DNA of 64,000 nt from Leptospira ryugenii. GTDB lineage: Bacteria; Spirochaetota; Leptospiria; Leptospirales; Leptospiraceae. Position numbers and translations under genes: made by a program. Every line of letters begins with the position of its first letter. Within the stretch, counting starts at the first letter, position 1. Positions 34,958 through 44,753 of this stretch are shown here, piece after piece. The stretch lies in assembly GCF_003114855.1 (NCBI RefSeq), contig NZ_BFBB01000005.1, positions 1-64,000 of the forward strand, in the 5' to 3' direction. The notes beneath the pieces were generated by a model. The model did not search any database and was not told the origin of the DNA. It worked only from the letters and a program-made list of their open reading frames with translations.

Positions 34958-36109
34958 GTGCCTATGAATACCACCCAGAACCAGCGGCTTCTCCTGTTGG
35001 ATTTTTTACGAGGATTTGCCTTGTTTGGAATCCTAGTGTCCAATATCCCTATTTTATCTGCACCAATCTATATTGATTCAACTTTCCAAGACTTAGCGGC
35101 AAAGTGCGTAAAAGCGCTCTATATGTTCTTTGTTACTGGAAAGTTTTTTGTGCTCTTTTCATTTGTTTTTGGTTATGGATTTGCCATTCTATTGCAAAGC
35201 ATTGAAGCAAAAGGAAAGGATCCAAAACGTATCTACCTACGAAGGTTATTTGGTCTATTTATTCTCGGCTTGCTACATGCCTTTTTTCTGTTTGAAGGAG
35301 ATATCCTAGTCTCGTATTCGCTATTAGGGCTGATGTTATATTACCTTAAAGACAAAGACCATGTATGGAAACGATATATTTTATGCTTTTGGATCCTATC
35401 TTTTATTGCCTATTTTGCACTTGGCCTCGTAAGTTATTATGGCTTTTCCGATGGAAAGGAATTAGCAAACAAACTCACCCAAGATTCCATTGTGAACCAC
35501 TTGGGCAGCCTCAAACAAAACTTTGAACAACAAATCATCGACTATGGAATTGCATTTCCTTTCATTCTTCTATTCAATGTGCCGACTGCCGCAATGATGT
35601 TTTTGATAGGTCTTTGGGCAGGCAAACTACAAATTTTTGCTGACCCTCAAAAGATATGGGAATATGGTAAGGGAAAGAAAAGATATCTATTCTTAGTTGG
35701 AACCATTACAAACTTCGGTTATACGCTCAGTCAATTTTATCCAGACCATTTTTTCTTGGGTGTTTTACCTTCAAGTTTACTTGCCTTCGGAGGAATCAGC
35801 TATGCTTTGTTATACGTTTATGGAATTATCTACTTTCTATTTATTAAAAAATGGGAATCTAGTGCTCTGGTCAGGTATGTATCACAAGCAGGATCGATGT
35901 CCTTGACCAATTACCTTTCCCAATCTCTGATTTGCACTTTTATCTTCGATGGTTGGGGTCTAGGTTATTTTTCTTACCTCCATCCCGGGATAGTGCTTTT
36001 GTTAACCGTACCTATTTACGGTCTTAACCTTGTATTCTCAGCATTCTGGAAATCTAGGTTTGAACTTGGTCCGATGGAATGGCTTTTGCGAAAATGGACC
36101 TATGCATAA
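34958..36109 (+). CDS. DUF418-family polytopic membrane protein
   Basis: This 383-residue protein opens with RLLLLDFLRGFALFGILVSNIP, the hallmark of the DUF418 family, and has eight to ten hydrophobic segments. It ends with the usual GPMEWLLRKWTYA. The function is unknown; family members are thought to act in transport or acyl transfer. AGGG lies 8 bases before a GTG at 34958. An ATG at 34964 would place it at a leaderless position behind TTGACA and TATTCT, so the start is open. Confidence 0.88.
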   Translation: MPMNTTQNQRLLLLDFLRGFALFGILVSNIPILSAPIYIDSTFQDLAAKCVKALYMFFVTGKFFVLFSFVFGYGFAILLQSIEAKGKDPKRIYLRRLFGLFILGLLHAFFLFEGDILVSYSLLGLMLYYLKDKDHVWKRYILCFWILSFIAYFALGLVSYYGFSDGKELANKLTQDSIVNHLGSLKQNFEQQIIDYGIAFPFILLFNVPTAAMMFLIGLWAGKLQIFADPQKIWEYGKGKKRYLFLVGTITNFGYTLSQFYPDHFFLGVLPSSLLAFGGISYALLYVYGIIYFLFIKKWESSALVRYVSQAGSMSLTNYLSQSLICTFIFDGWGLGYFSYLHPGIVLLLTVPIYGLNLVFSAFWKSRFELGPMEWLLRKWTYA

Positions 36110-36112
36110 AAG

Positions 36113-36140
36113 GCAATTCCGGCGAAGAGTCAGGAATTGC
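36113..36140 (-). terminator. Terminator of the DUF1566 gene
   Basis: On the minus strand GCAATTCC and GGAATTGC form an 8-bp stem with a 12-base loop, followed by CTTTTAT. It lies 12 bases after the end of the DUF1566 gene, in the convergent gap with DUF418. Confidence 0.55.
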
Positions 36141-36152
36141 TATTGAACCTAT

Positions 36153-37664
36153 TTAAGGGCCGCTCACACATTTGATATTATAGTTATTTGGTTTGCCTGA
36201 AATCCCTTGTGTATTGGGTATCGACAGAACAAGCAAATGATTATAATATTCGTTACTAGTTAAAGTAGAAGAGGAATGAAATGTGCCTGAACTCATGTTT
36301 GGAAACAAAACAGTATCATAATACGTAGATTTTGACATATCCAAAAGGCTTAACCATTCATTCAGGTTTGGCAATCTCCAAGACCGAGATCCTAAGGTTA
36401 AATTTTTACAATATTGGTGAGCTCCAGACCAACTGTCAGTGCTAAGGGATCCCGTACAATTTGCATCATTGGTTTGACCAGCAGAGCATTTTTGCCAAAC
36501 TAAAAGAGTTCTGTTGTCAGTAACAGTTCCATCCCCATTATCCTTTAAATCAAAACTAGGAGGAGACACACCATTGACACAATGTACTGGATTTGTTCCG
36601 CTTAAAAGCTGTACGGTTAAGAATTCGTTTAAGGCTAAACTGGAATTTGCCGCAGGAAGAAGCAAAGACGAAGTCCAGCGATTCATGTTTGCACCTGCCG
36701 TAGAAGGAGTATTAGGGAAATAAGTCGTATTCCAATGGAGAGTTGTCCCTGCCGTATTGTGCTCCATCAGTTGGTTTAACTCCTGCGCTGTAGGAAGCCG
36801 CCATTGTTTTAATCCTGCATAGCCTTGTCCAGAATTCACAGAATTCAAATTGTCACACTGCGTGACCGCATTTGCATATGTATACTGAGTGAAAGTTCCG
36901 CCCGTGCAACTATTTCCTGTTAATCCTTGATGGCAGGTTTTCCATACAATCCCCTTCAAGGTATCAATATTGATCGGATCATTTGGATAATTGGTTGTAG
37001 TCGTACTAAGTTGCACATTTTTGGCGTTCGGAAAATTTTGAAGTTCTCCGTCTTGGTTTGCCATAGTAGCTGTAACAGCAGAACAGACCGCCGCGGTAGC
37101 ATCATTTACATAACACTTTGTCTGGCCAGTATCCGCAACCGGAGTCAAAAAATAAGGAGTAATCGTATAAGTTTTTTGAATGCCACTAGCACTTGTTAAT
37201 ACTACAGTCTGGTTTTTAGAAAAATCAATAACGGTTTCTTGGTCTTTGAAAGTCAGATCACCTATTTTGATGCTCACAGAATCTGAAACAATGCTAGGTA
37301 TCATCTGATTTGCTTTTCCATATGGGAAGCGAATCGAAATGATGCTTTCGGAGATGGTTCCTACATAATCCTGGTTTAAATTGTTTAATGACCCTTTGAA
37401 ACTAAAGGAAGTGAGAGTGGGGGCAGTCAAATTTGTCCCTACAGTGCGATTTTGATTTGAGCATAGTGATACGCGATCTGGTACGATTAACTTCAATACC
37501 AGTCGATCAAATGTAGGATTATTTGCTAAGATCTGATCGGCGATCCATTGGTCTTCTAAGGAGAAAGATTTTTTGTCGCATTCATTGTTCAATGAAGGTG
37601 GTTTACATGCACAAAACAAAATTGCGAAAACCACTATGATCAGATTGCGAGAGGTAGATCCCAT
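36153..37664 (-). CDS. DUF1566 (Lcl-type) surface lipoprotein
   Basis: This 503-residue protein has a lipoprotein signal (LIIVVFAILFCACKPP, Cys near residue 19). A middle region of Ig-like character follows, then two copies of the DUF1566/Lcl domain. Each begins with an IVWKTCHQG or LVWQKCSAG line, and both carry WRLPTAQELNQLM or WRLPNLNEWLSLL. This domain is frequent in leptospiral lipoproteins and in Legionella collagen-like adhesins. It is likely surface-exposed; the ligand is unknown. Confidence 0.86.
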   Translation of the reverse strand: MGSTSRNLIIVVFAILFCACKPPSLNNECDKKSFSLEDQWIADQILANNPTFDRLVLKLIVPDRVSLCSNQNRTVGTNLTAPTLTSFSFKGSLNNLNQDYVGTISESIISIRFPYGKANQMIPSIVSDSVSIKIGDLTFKDQETVIDFSKNQTVVLTSASGIQKTYTITPYFLTPVADTGQTKCYVNDATAAVCSAVTATMANQDGELQNFPNAKNVQLSTTTTNYPNDPINIDTLKGIVWKTCHQGLTGNSCTGGTFTQYTYANAVTQCDNLNSVNSGQGYAGLKQWRLPTAQELNQLMEHNTAGTTLHWNTTYFPNTPSTAGANMNRWTSSLLLPAANSSLALNEFLTVQLLSGTNPVHCVNGVSPPSFDLKDNGDGTVTDNRTLLVWQKCSAGQTNDANCTGSLSTDSWSGAHQYCKNLTLGSRSWRLPNLNEWLSLLDMSKSTYYDTVLFPNMSSGTFHSSSTLTSNEYYNHLLVLSIPNTQGISGKPNNYNIKCVSGP

Positions 37665-38051
37665 CGTTTATGGATTTTCTAACTTAATGTCAAACGAGTG
37701 TAAAGCAATAAAAAAATGACCAGCTTTATGTCCTTTACTTTCATTAGACTGATTTTATTTGCAAATTAAAGACTTGCTAGAATTTTAAAAACAATAGCAT
37801 CCAATTCAGCTATTGATAGAGCAACAATGGTGGAAAATCCAGCAAATCTCTCCGTAGAATACTCTCCAAGACAAAGATAAATTAGATCATTTTTCCAAGC
37901 CACTCTACACGGAACAAATCCAATCGCCGATGCAATCTGTTAGGTGTTACTACCGCTCCAATTCCATCAATTGAAAAGGATAGAATGTCACTCTGTAATT
38001 TCCTAAACTTTACTTTTTAGCAAAGGAACCTCCAATTCGATTGACAGCCTA
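37665..38051. other. Divergent intergenic region of 387 bases
   Basis: AT-rich and without a credible frame. It must hold promoters for the DUF1566 gene and the divergent DUF5683 gene. A TTTACA with TAGAAA at 17-base spacing upstream of the DUF1566 gene is a weak candidate. Confidence 0.35.
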
Positions 38052-39338
38052 ATGAATGGGAGCATCCTTTTGAAGCGATTTATGTTTAGATTTGGTCTCT
38101 TCCTTCTCCTTTTGCTATCTTCTCAAGTCTTTGGAGATACCATCGTCTTGAAAAATGGACAAAAATTTGAAAATGTAAAATCAGAGATTCAATCGGACTT
38201 TGTTGTCTTTGAATGGAATGGAACCAAAAAGAGCTTTCCCAAAAAACAATTGGCTTCGCTAAAACTTCGTCCTGTGCTTCTAAACGATCCTGGCACTGCA
38301 CCAACTAAGCCCACAAAAAAGCCCATCTCTGCAAGCGATGAACTGGCCAAGGAAAGGATCCGGATGGCTGAATCCTTCTTGGGACAATTTGATTGGGAAT
38401 CGGAGATAGGTGGAAAGCCTACCGTTGCCTTTCTCCCTCTCGAGGCAGGAGAGGGTGTGAGCTCGGGTGAGATCGAAACCATCAACCAAATCTTTTCCAC
38501 CACCCTAGTTCAAACCAATCTCTTTTCCATCATTGACCCCCAGTCATTAAAAAAGATAAAGTCAGAACAGGAAAAATTCAATCCGGACTGCAAAACCAAT
38601 CGTAAAGATTGTAATATGTTATTGGGTTCACTTTTAAATGCGCAAAGGCTGATCACTGGTAAAGTGACCAAAGTGGGAAACATTCTATATCTCAACGCAA
38701 TGGTAGTTGATCCCAGCGAGAAGCGAATTGAGTTCGCGGAAAGCGAAGTTATCGAACGATCTAAAGATATAGCCAGTGGATCAGAGTTGTTTAGTAAAAA
38801 AATTGCAGGCGGTATTTTAGAATATTACGATGTATCATATTACTCCAAATCTAATATTCCCAACCTAATCTACTTAAAACAGTCCGCCTACTTCCCTGGA
38901 TTTGGTCAGATCAATTTTGGAAAGGAAAAAGAGCAAAATTTTGCATTCTACCGCGGCCTGACTTTTGGTGTAATTTCCAGTATCCTTATGTTTAAAGCAT
39001 ATACTGACTACCAGTCCTTCCAGAATGAAAAGGATAATTATAGGGAAAGTAAAGACATTCTTCTCTTAAGCAATACAAGGTCGCTTGATCTCATAAGCCT
39101 TTGGAATGAACAAAGGTCACTACAGAGGCTCGAGGGATCGGCTGCAGAGAGTAGAGAATCGGTCTCTTTATTGGGACTGGTATACCTATTCTCATTGGTA
39201 GATACGTATTACTTACCCAGTCTGCCAAATGTTTTGCCAAAAGCTTCTATGCACTTTCAGATGAAACCACAGACAAATGTATACGGCCAAAAAATGAATG
39301 AATCGGTTTATTCTCTAGAACTCAGGTATTTGTTTTGA
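38052..39338 (+). CDS. Exported protein with CsgG/TolB-like and DUF5683 parts
   Basis: This 428-residue protein has a signal peptide (GLFLLLLLSSQVFGD). A short beta-rich domain follows (TIVLKNGQKFENVKSEIQSDF), then a middle part like the N-terminal domain of TolB or CsgG-type lipoproteins (PTVAFLPLEAGEGVSSGEIETINQIFSTTLVQTNLFSIID). The C-terminal membrane module begins QSAYFPGFGQINFGK and resembles DUF5683, also present at the end of the caspase-like protein at 53996. The start is uncertain: a TTG at 38070 has GGGAG seven bases upstream. It overlaps the next gene by 4 bases. Confidence 0.75.
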   Translation: MNGSILLKRFMFRFGLFLLLLLSSQVFGDTIVLKNGQKFENVKSEIQSDFVVFEWNGTKKSFPKKQLASLKLRPVLLNDPGTAPTKPTKKPISASDELAKERIRMAESFLGQFDWESEIGGKPTVAFLPLEAGEGVSSGEIETINQIFSTTLVQTNLFSIIDPQSLKKIKSEQEKFNPDCKTNRKDCNMLLGSLLNAQRLITGKVTKVGNILYLNAMVVDPSEKRIEFAESEVIERSKDIASGSELFSKKIAGGILEYYDVSYYSKSNIPNLIYLKQSAYFPGFGQINFGKEKEQNFAFYRGLTFGVISSILMFKAYTDYQSFQNEKDNYRESKDILLLSNTRSLDLISLWNEQRSLQRLEGSAAESRESVSLLGLVYLFSLVDTYYLPSLPNVLPKASMHFQMKPQTNVYGQKMNESVYSLELRYLF

Positions 39339-40114
39339 AGCTTAGGAAGCGGTTCTTTCTTTTGGTCTGTTGTTGCTTTGTAGCATGTAACCCTTGGGAT
39401 ATTTCCAAGGTACGCTCAGATTACCTTTTGAAACTTTTAAGTATACTACTCCGTGACGAATCACCCTTTGTCATCAGTAGTATTTTTCCCAAAGATACAT
39501 CGACAAACAATTTTAGAAATACAAATATCTTAATAGGTTTTTCTAAAAATACGGGAATTTTTTCTGAGATTCAAATCCTTTCCTCAAATGGAGAAAAAGT
39601 AAATGGAACTTTTAACTATTCAGGCAAATACATTTTATTTACACCTAAAGAGTTCCTTTCACCAAACACTACATTTACGATCAAAATCCCGAAGGAGAAT
39701 GGGTTGGAATCGGAGTTTACTTCTACTTTCTCGACTGGTACAGAAATTGACATCACACCACCTAGGGTCAGCTCCACATCGCCCGAAGCAGGGGAGACTG
39801 GGTTCCCCCCAAACGGAACCATCATCATCACATTCACAGAGGCTATAGACCCAACTAGTTTAGCCGGCAACCAATTTACAATCTCTGGAAATCCAACAGG
39901 GAATATCAACCTAACAGATAGAACATTGGCTTTTGTGCCAAGTCCTAATTTGGCAAGCCTTACCCCTTTCATCGTTACATTGCGTACAGGAGTCAAGGAT
40001 CTTGCTGGAAATTCTATGTCCGATCCCTATTCCTGGGTATTTTCCACTAGTAGCACTCCTTCTAGTACATGCCAGTATGATTTTGGTATTTTTAATTCTT
40101 GTATCTTTGATTGA
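39335..40114 (+). CDS. Ig-like (SbsA-type) lipoprotein
   Basis: This 259-residue protein starts with TTG, overlapping the previous stop, and has a lipoprotein signal (FFLLVCCCFVACNPW). Two Big_5/SbsA Ig-like domains follow. The second has the full signature PPRVSSTSPEAGETGFPPNGTIIITFTEAIDPTSL and ends GNSMSDPYSWVFSTSS. It is probably displayed on the outer membrane and is coupled to the DUF5683 gene upstream. Confidence 0.86.
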   Translation: MKLRKRFFLLVCCCFVACNPWDISKVRSDYLLKLLSILLRDESPFVISSIFPKDTSTNNFRNTNILIGFSKNTGIFSEIQILSSNGEKVNGTFNYSGKYILFTPKEFLSPNTTFTIKIPKENGLESEFTSTFSTGTEIDITPPRVSSTSPEAGETGFPPNGTIIITFTEAIDPTSLAGNQFTISGNPTGNINLTDRTLAFVPSPNLASLTPFIVTLRTGVKDLAGNSMSDPYSWVFSTSSTPSSTCQYDFGIFNSCIFD

Positions 40115-40127
40115 TGAGGACAAATGC

Positions 40128-40784
40128 ATGAAAGAAACTTTGAGAGAACTTTCCAAATTAGGAACAAAAGGATTTATCACTGGCATTGCTTTTGCCTTTG
40201 GTATCTATACATTCGATATATTTGCCATTACCATTACCGGAACAATCAATACGTTTTTTTCCGGCCAAGTCATTAAAGCCAATGATTTGAATACCAACTT
40301 TTCTTCATTGAGGACTGCCATTGAGTCTATACCAGACTTCACAAAGAATGGAGTCAATGCCGTCTTTGCAGGTGGCGGATTGATGCTGAACACGTCAACA
40401 CTTGCGAACTCTTCTACTCTATCTGTCAATGGAAGAATCTCTTCTCGAAATTTAGGACTGTATTGTGGAGTGACAAGTAGTACGACTGGGAATGCAGGCG
40501 GCTTTACGGGGCTTAGGTCAGCTTGTGCAACGGCTTGCGGCAATACGAATGCGCATGTATGCACTGCTCATGAGATGTCTTTAACACGCCAACAAGGGAT
40601 TAGCGTAGCTGAGCCTAGTTGGTTTTCAGCTTATGGCTATTGGTTGGGTACGGTTTCATTGAATGTTTATGATTGCAATGGTTGGACGAGTGCATCGGCC
40701 GCACAAGGGGGGACTGCAAATGAGTCTGGAGGGGTTACGTGGAAGACTTGTGATACCAGCAATCCAGTAGCTTGTTGTCTATAA
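40128..40784 (+). CDS. Hypothetical surface protein with a Cys-rich C-terminus
   Basis: The start at 40128 follows a GAGGA ribosome-binding site. The 218-residue product has an N-terminal hydrophobic segment (FITGIAFAFGIYTFDIFAITITG). A linker follows (VIKANDLNTNFSSLRTAIES), of a type seen in leptospiral exported proteins, then a C-terminal domain with eight cysteines. The pattern suggests disulfide bonds outside the cytoplasm. I do not recognise the family. It is probably third in the operon with the DUF5683 and Ig-like genes. Confidence 0.68.
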   Translation: MKETLRELSKLGTKGFITGIAFAFGIYTFDIFAITITGTINTFFSGQVIKANDLNTNFSSLRTAIESIPDFTKNGVNAVFAGGGLMLNTSTLANSSTLSVNGRISSRNLGLYCGVTSSTTGNAGGFTGLRSACATACGNTNAHVCTAHEMSLTRQQGISVAEPSWFSAYGYWLGTVSLNVYDCNGWTSASAAQGGTANESGGVTWKTCDTSNPVACCL

Positions 40785-40802
40785 TCAAATTATTTACAGG
40801 CT

Positions 40803-41978
40803 TTATTTACTTGGGAACTCACAAAACTGTCGGATGATTTCATGCATCATATCACGTGTTTTCATTAAGATGGTATAGCGCCAAAATTCGGAATCAGGAT
40901 AAAAATACCGAAAGAATTTTTCTTCGATTGCATACCTGTTCTTTTGGAACCAAGAGCCATAATGACGGATTCGGTTTTCTGCAACGATGAGAAAACTCGT
41001 CCAAACGGCTTGTAAAAATTTGGTATTTCCTGTTGTGCCAATCTCCACAGTTAATGGTATGATTTCTTTGTCATTAGGTAGAATTTTGGACAATAGATCT
41101 GTAAAATCTCCTGCAGTTTTATAGAAAGCACCACCTGATCCCGGTTTGAGTAGAGATTGACCATTTGTAACTTGAGAAATGAATTGATCTTCTTTGCTTC
41201 CTAAATCAGCATTCTGGATGAGCACAACATCATTCGCCTCTCCATGGCCTGTATGGAGATCCAAATGGAGGATAGATTTGTATCCTTTGCATTGGTCTTT
41301 AAAATTTCTCTTAAGGCGTTTAACAACCGTCTCTGGCCTCTTCCCTCCAAAGTAGAGTCCTTCCTTATACTCATATTGTCCTCTCACAAAGGCATTCGAA
41401 AAATTTGTAATCCCAATACGAAGCATGATGCCCAAAAATCGAAGAAAGAAAATAGCAAACTCAAGTGGTAAAAAAGTAAAAGGAAATTTCGGAGTAAAAA
41501 ATGAGGCAAATCTACGGTAGCCTAAGTTTCTTTCTTTTTTTGGAATTTTTTCCTTCTTAAAAAAGAAATTACGATTCAAATCAATATTGTTTTCATTGAC
41601 TCTCTTTCGGTTTTTAAAACCAAAAGTGTTGATGCCATGCAAAAAGAAGTAATCACAACCTTTCGCAAAATTTCCAGATAAGATTTCCTGTAAAAAAAGA
41701 CGCTGGACTGCGCTGCCAGTAAATCCTTCCACTCCATGAATCCCAGAGGTAATCAGTATTAACCTATTGCTTCGCTTTTTCTTTGGCTGAAAGAAGAAGG
41801 AATCAATGGGATCCTCTACCTTTGAAAACGTAATTTTCTCAATCCTGGATTCAGGAAATTTCTTTTTTACTTTCTTTGTTAGAATTAGAAAATCCTTTCG
41901 GCACTCCTCGTATGTTTCAAAAAACAGTGCTTTGGTGTAGGCAGATTGGTTTTTATTTGTATGTAATGTATTTGTCAT
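40803..41978 (-). CDS. DUF2817 / M14-like carboxypeptidase-fold protein
   Basis: This 391-residue protein carries the DUF2817 hallmarks: SGIHGVEGFTGSAVQ with the HxxE zinc-ligand pair, FLHGINTFGFKNRKRVNENNIDLNRNF, and LHLDLHTGHGEAN with the third ligand. The fold is related to zinc carboxypeptidases. A C-terminal Glu in PLTVEIGTTGN is the likely catalytic base. There is no signal peptide, so it should be cytoplasmic. The substrate is unknown. Confidence 0.85.
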   Translation of the reverse strand: MTNTLHTNKNQSAYTKALFFETYEECRKDFLILTKKVKKKFPESRIEKITFSKVEDPIDSFFFQPKKKRSNRLILITSGIHGVEGFTGSAVQRLFLQEILSGNFAKGCDYFFLHGINTFGFKNRKRVNENNIDLNRNFFFKKEKIPKKERNLGYRRFASFFTPKFPFTFLPLEFAIFFLRFLGIMLRIGITNFSNAFVRGQYEYKEGLYFGGKRPETVVKRLKRNFKDQCKGYKSILHLDLHTGHGEANDVVLIQNADLGSKEDQFISQVTNGQSLLKPGSGGAFYKTAGDFTDLLSKILPNDKEIIPLTVEIGTTGNTKFLQAVWTSFLIVAENRIRHYGSWFQKNRYAIEEKFFRYFYPDSEFWRYTILMKTRDMMHEIIRQFCEFPSK

Positions 41979-42015
41979 AAATGGAGAGAAAAAAATGAAT
42001 CAATACGTTCAAATT

Positions 42016-42177
42016 CTATACTTTTGTACCATAGACTTCATCAACAGAATTTTTTTCTTTCTGTTTGATTTGTTTTTCTTTTTGCAATGGCTCTGCCATT
42101 GAAATGTAATGCATTCGTTTTGTTCCAAACCTTTGTTCTCGTTGCAATTTTAGAGCAGTATTGGACATACGAAGCAT
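42016..42177 (-). CDS. Possible small basic protein, 53 residues
   Basis: A frame from 42177 encodes 53 residues rich in Lys, Gln, Arg and Glu (for example AEPLQKEKQIKQKEKNSVDE). It would overlap the start of the divergent hydrolase gene by two bases and end 37 bases before the DUF2817 gene on the same strand. No ribosome-binding site is clear. It may be chance. Confidence 0.28.
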   Translation of the reverse strand: MLRMSNTALKLQREQRFGTKRMHYISMAEPLQKEKQIKQKEKNSVDEVYGTKV

Positions 42178-43213
42178 GCAGAAACTCAAATACATTTGGA
42201 AAACCATTCATTTTTTAAAAGACCTACAAATACAAAACTCTACCCTTCCATCCGTAGAAGAAATACAGATCGAAACTTCCAAACAAAAATTGAATGCGGA
42301 TGTCTATATCCCAAAGGGAAGGAGCCTAGGTACCATTGTCACGATCAATGGACTAGCCCCACTTGGCAATCGCGACCCACGATTCATCATTGTGAATAAG
42401 AGTCTACAAAACTTTGGTTTTACGGTCGTTAGCCCCTATTATGAAGATATTTGCAATTTTTACATTTCAAAAGAAAATATATCTCTCATCCGCGAATCTA
42501 TTGAATGGATATCTTCCAGGGAAGAACTTACCAGTTCCGGAAAGGTCTCCTTATTTGCTCCATCCTTTTCAGGCTCTTTGAGTCTCATCGTCAGCTCCGA
42601 CAAACGAATGAAACCAATCACAAATGCAATCTGTAGTATAGGTGCCTATGGAAATGTAAAAACGGTGATCCAAAATCTTTTTTCAAACCAAGACTTAGAT
42701 GAATATGGAAGGATGATCCTTCTACTTAATTTTTTACCTCTTTCGATAGGTGAAAATCAAGAATTATACCAAGCAATACGATTTGCACTCTTGGATAACT
42801 ATTTCAAAGAGCATGACAAACGTTTGGCCCCCTTTCTTAAAAATATGTCTGAAGAAAATATAACTCTATTCAATCAACTTCGATCACAGGCAGAGACAAG
42901 ATTATATCACTGGGAAAGGATTTTGGGGAATGGTGGAGAGAGTAAACATCTACTATCGGATTTGTCTGTTTTGGAGCATTTAAAAGAGGTAAGCTCTCCC
43001 GTTCTCCTCGTACACGGATATAAGGATGATGTAGTGCCTGCCAGTGAAGCTGACCTAATGGCTGAAGAACTCAAAAAACACCACTCGCTTTGGAATGTAT
43101 GCAAAACCAATCTCATCTCACATGGTGATACTGGTTTTTCCCTACTCTCACTCATTGAATTGCCAAAATTGATTCGTTCATTTGCATTTTTTTTCAAATA
43201 TGCGACAAACTAA
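42176..43213 (+). CDS. Alpha/beta hydrolase
   Basis: This 345-residue protein shows the alpha/beta-hydrolase order. TIVTINGLAPLGNRDPR takes the place of the oxyanion strand, the nucleophile serine lies in LFAPSFSGSLSL (a variant of GxSxG), Asp is in VLLVHGYKDDVVPASEAD, and His is in NLISHGDTGFS. The glycine before the usual nucleophile elbow is replaced by Pro, so activity may differ. It converges with the SpoIIE-type gene four bases away. The start is uncertain; a TTG at 42161 adds five residues. Confidence 0.78.
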   Translation: MQKLKYIWKTIHFLKDLQIQNSTLPSVEEIQIETSKQKLNADVYIPKGRSLGTIVTINGLAPLGNRDPRFIIVNKSLQNFGFTVVSPYYEDICNFYISKENISLIRESIEWISSREELTSSGKVSLFAPSFSGSLSLIVSSDKRMKPITNAICSIGAYGNVKTVIQNLFSNQDLDEYGRMILLLNFLPLSIGENQELYQAIRFALLDNYFKEHDKRLAPFLKNMSEENITLFNQLRSQAETRLYHWERILGNGGESKHLLSDLSVLEHLKEVSSPVLLVHGYKDDVVPASEADLMAEELKKHHSLWNVCKTNLISHGDTGFSLLSLIELPKLIRSFAFFFKYATN

Positions 43214-43217
43214 GCAC

Positions 43218-44576
43218 CTATATTTTGTTAACTGAAGAGGGATAGGCAAGATTGGCTTTGCCGACAACGAGTGAAATGTCATCTCGATACCCTTTTGTAG
43301 ACCGATGCTCTTCAAGTCTTGCCTCAATTGTTTGGCAAATATCCTCGGGAGATAGTCCGCTAATTTCCTGGAGATCTCTTTCCAATAAGACTTCTCCATA
43401 AAGTGTTCCATCTTTCGAAATTTCTTCAAATACTCCATCTGAAAAAAGGAAGAAGGTGAAACTATCCTGTAAGGGAAGAGATACTGACTCAAACTCGCTT
43501 TCCTTTGAAAGTCCAATGATCCTTCCATAGGATTGCAGATGATGCCATTGATTTCCATTTCGTAAATACTGAGTAGGATGACCAGCCGAGCTATATACGA
43601 GTGTTTTACTGGATAAATCTATCTCCAACAATGCGATCGTACAAAAATATCCTAATTTCTGATAATTCTCGATGAATACTTTGTTGAATTGATTTAATAC
43701 ATCATGCAAGGGAATCGATTGGTACATAAATTTTAACAATTCGGATCGGATTAAAAGTGTCATGAGTGCCGCTTCGATTCCATGACCTGTTGCATCGACT
43801 AAAAAAATGCGAAGTTTCTTTTCTTGCAAAGGAACAATACCAAATGTATCCCCTCCTACTTCAGTCAACGGCCGAATCCAAGTAGAAAATTGAATCTCAT
43901 CAAATTGGAAGTTTTGGGATGGCAACAAATTTCTCTGGATGTTTCCCGCAAAACGTAGGTCTTTTTTTAATTTGTACAGATAGTTTTCAGCCTTCTCTTT
44001 GGCAAAGGTGGCTTTTTGATTCTCTTCCAGACTTTTTTGGACAAAGCGGAAGACGATTGTAAAATTGGCAAACAAACCGATCGCTAACCAAAAAACAGTA
44101 ACAATTGTAGTCTCCTCGGAAATTATATTCTTTGCTATATTTGCAATATAGAATTTGCGAATAAACTCAGTTTCGGCAAAGATACCCATACATAAAGAGG
44201 AGATCACAGATACAAATATTGTAAATATCCCAATTCTTTTGTTTTCACTTACAGAAGCAATCGTGGTAAATACAAAATATGATCCTAATAAAGGAGATCG
44301 CAAATTTCCGGAAGCTACGATGAGTCCACTAACTACCATTAGATCAATAAATAAAGGGAAGAACATTCGGATAGACAAATTGGAGAGATTTTTGTCCAAC
44401 AACTTCATTTCGGAAAACATCACCCAAAAAAGACTAAAGATGATATGGAAAAGTAATAATAAACTTAGATGAAAGGAAAGTTCATGAAAAATCTTTAGAT
44501 AGGATATAGAAACAAAGGAAATCAATATTCTTGCTACATTAAAAATTCGGATTCTATGAACCAAATAAGGCTGCAT
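43218..44576 (-). CDS. Membrane-anchored SpoIIE/PP2C-type serine phosphatase
   Basis: This 452-residue protein has six predicted transmembrane segments in about the first 190 residues, a short helical linker, and a C-terminal SpoIIE/PP2C phosphatase. The metal-binding signature is LTEVGGDTFGIV and FLVDATGHGIEAALMT, and the later FFLFSDGVFEE supplies another Asp. Such phosphatases act in partner-switching systems on anti-sigma-factor antagonists. No partner gene is adjacent. The membrane part is likely the sensor. Confidence 0.87.
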   Translation of the reverse strand: MQPYLVHRIRIFNVARILISFVSISYLKIFHELSFHLSLLLLFHIIFSLFWVMFSEMKLLDKNLSNLSIRMFFPLFIDLMVVSGLIVASGNLRSPLLGSYFVFTTIASVSENKRIGIFTIFVSVISSLCMGIFAETEFIRKFYIANIAKNIISEETTIVTVFWLAIGLFANFTIVFRFVQKSLEENQKATFAKEKAENYLYKLKKDLRFAGNIQRNLLPSQNFQFDEIQFSTWIRPLTEVGGDTFGIVPLQEKKLRIFLVDATGHGIEAALMTLLIRSELLKFMYQSIPLHDVLNQFNKVFIENYQKLGYFCTIALLEIDLSSKTLVYSSAGHPTQYLRNGNQWHHLQSYGRIIGLSKESEFESVSLPLQDSFTFFLFSDGVFEEISKDGTLYGEVLLERDLQEISGLSPEDICQTIEARLEEHRSTKGYRDDISLVVGKANLAYPSSVNKI

Positions 44577-44753
44577 ACCGTATCAATCGAATTGCTTCTT
44601 TTTTTTTCACCTATATTCAAATTTTCTTATTTTAAGATTTGATCACAAAATAGTTTCAATTCTTAACTTGGACTCCACCTGATTTAAACCAAATGTTCTA
44701 TCTTAATCTTGCATTGCACAAAATAAATCTAATTAACGAACAAAATGTCCATC

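Noticed and set aside
39933..40127. Longer N-terminus for the Cys-rich surface protein
   Set aside because: It overlaps the Ig-like lipoprotein gene in another frame; GAGGA supports the start at 40128.
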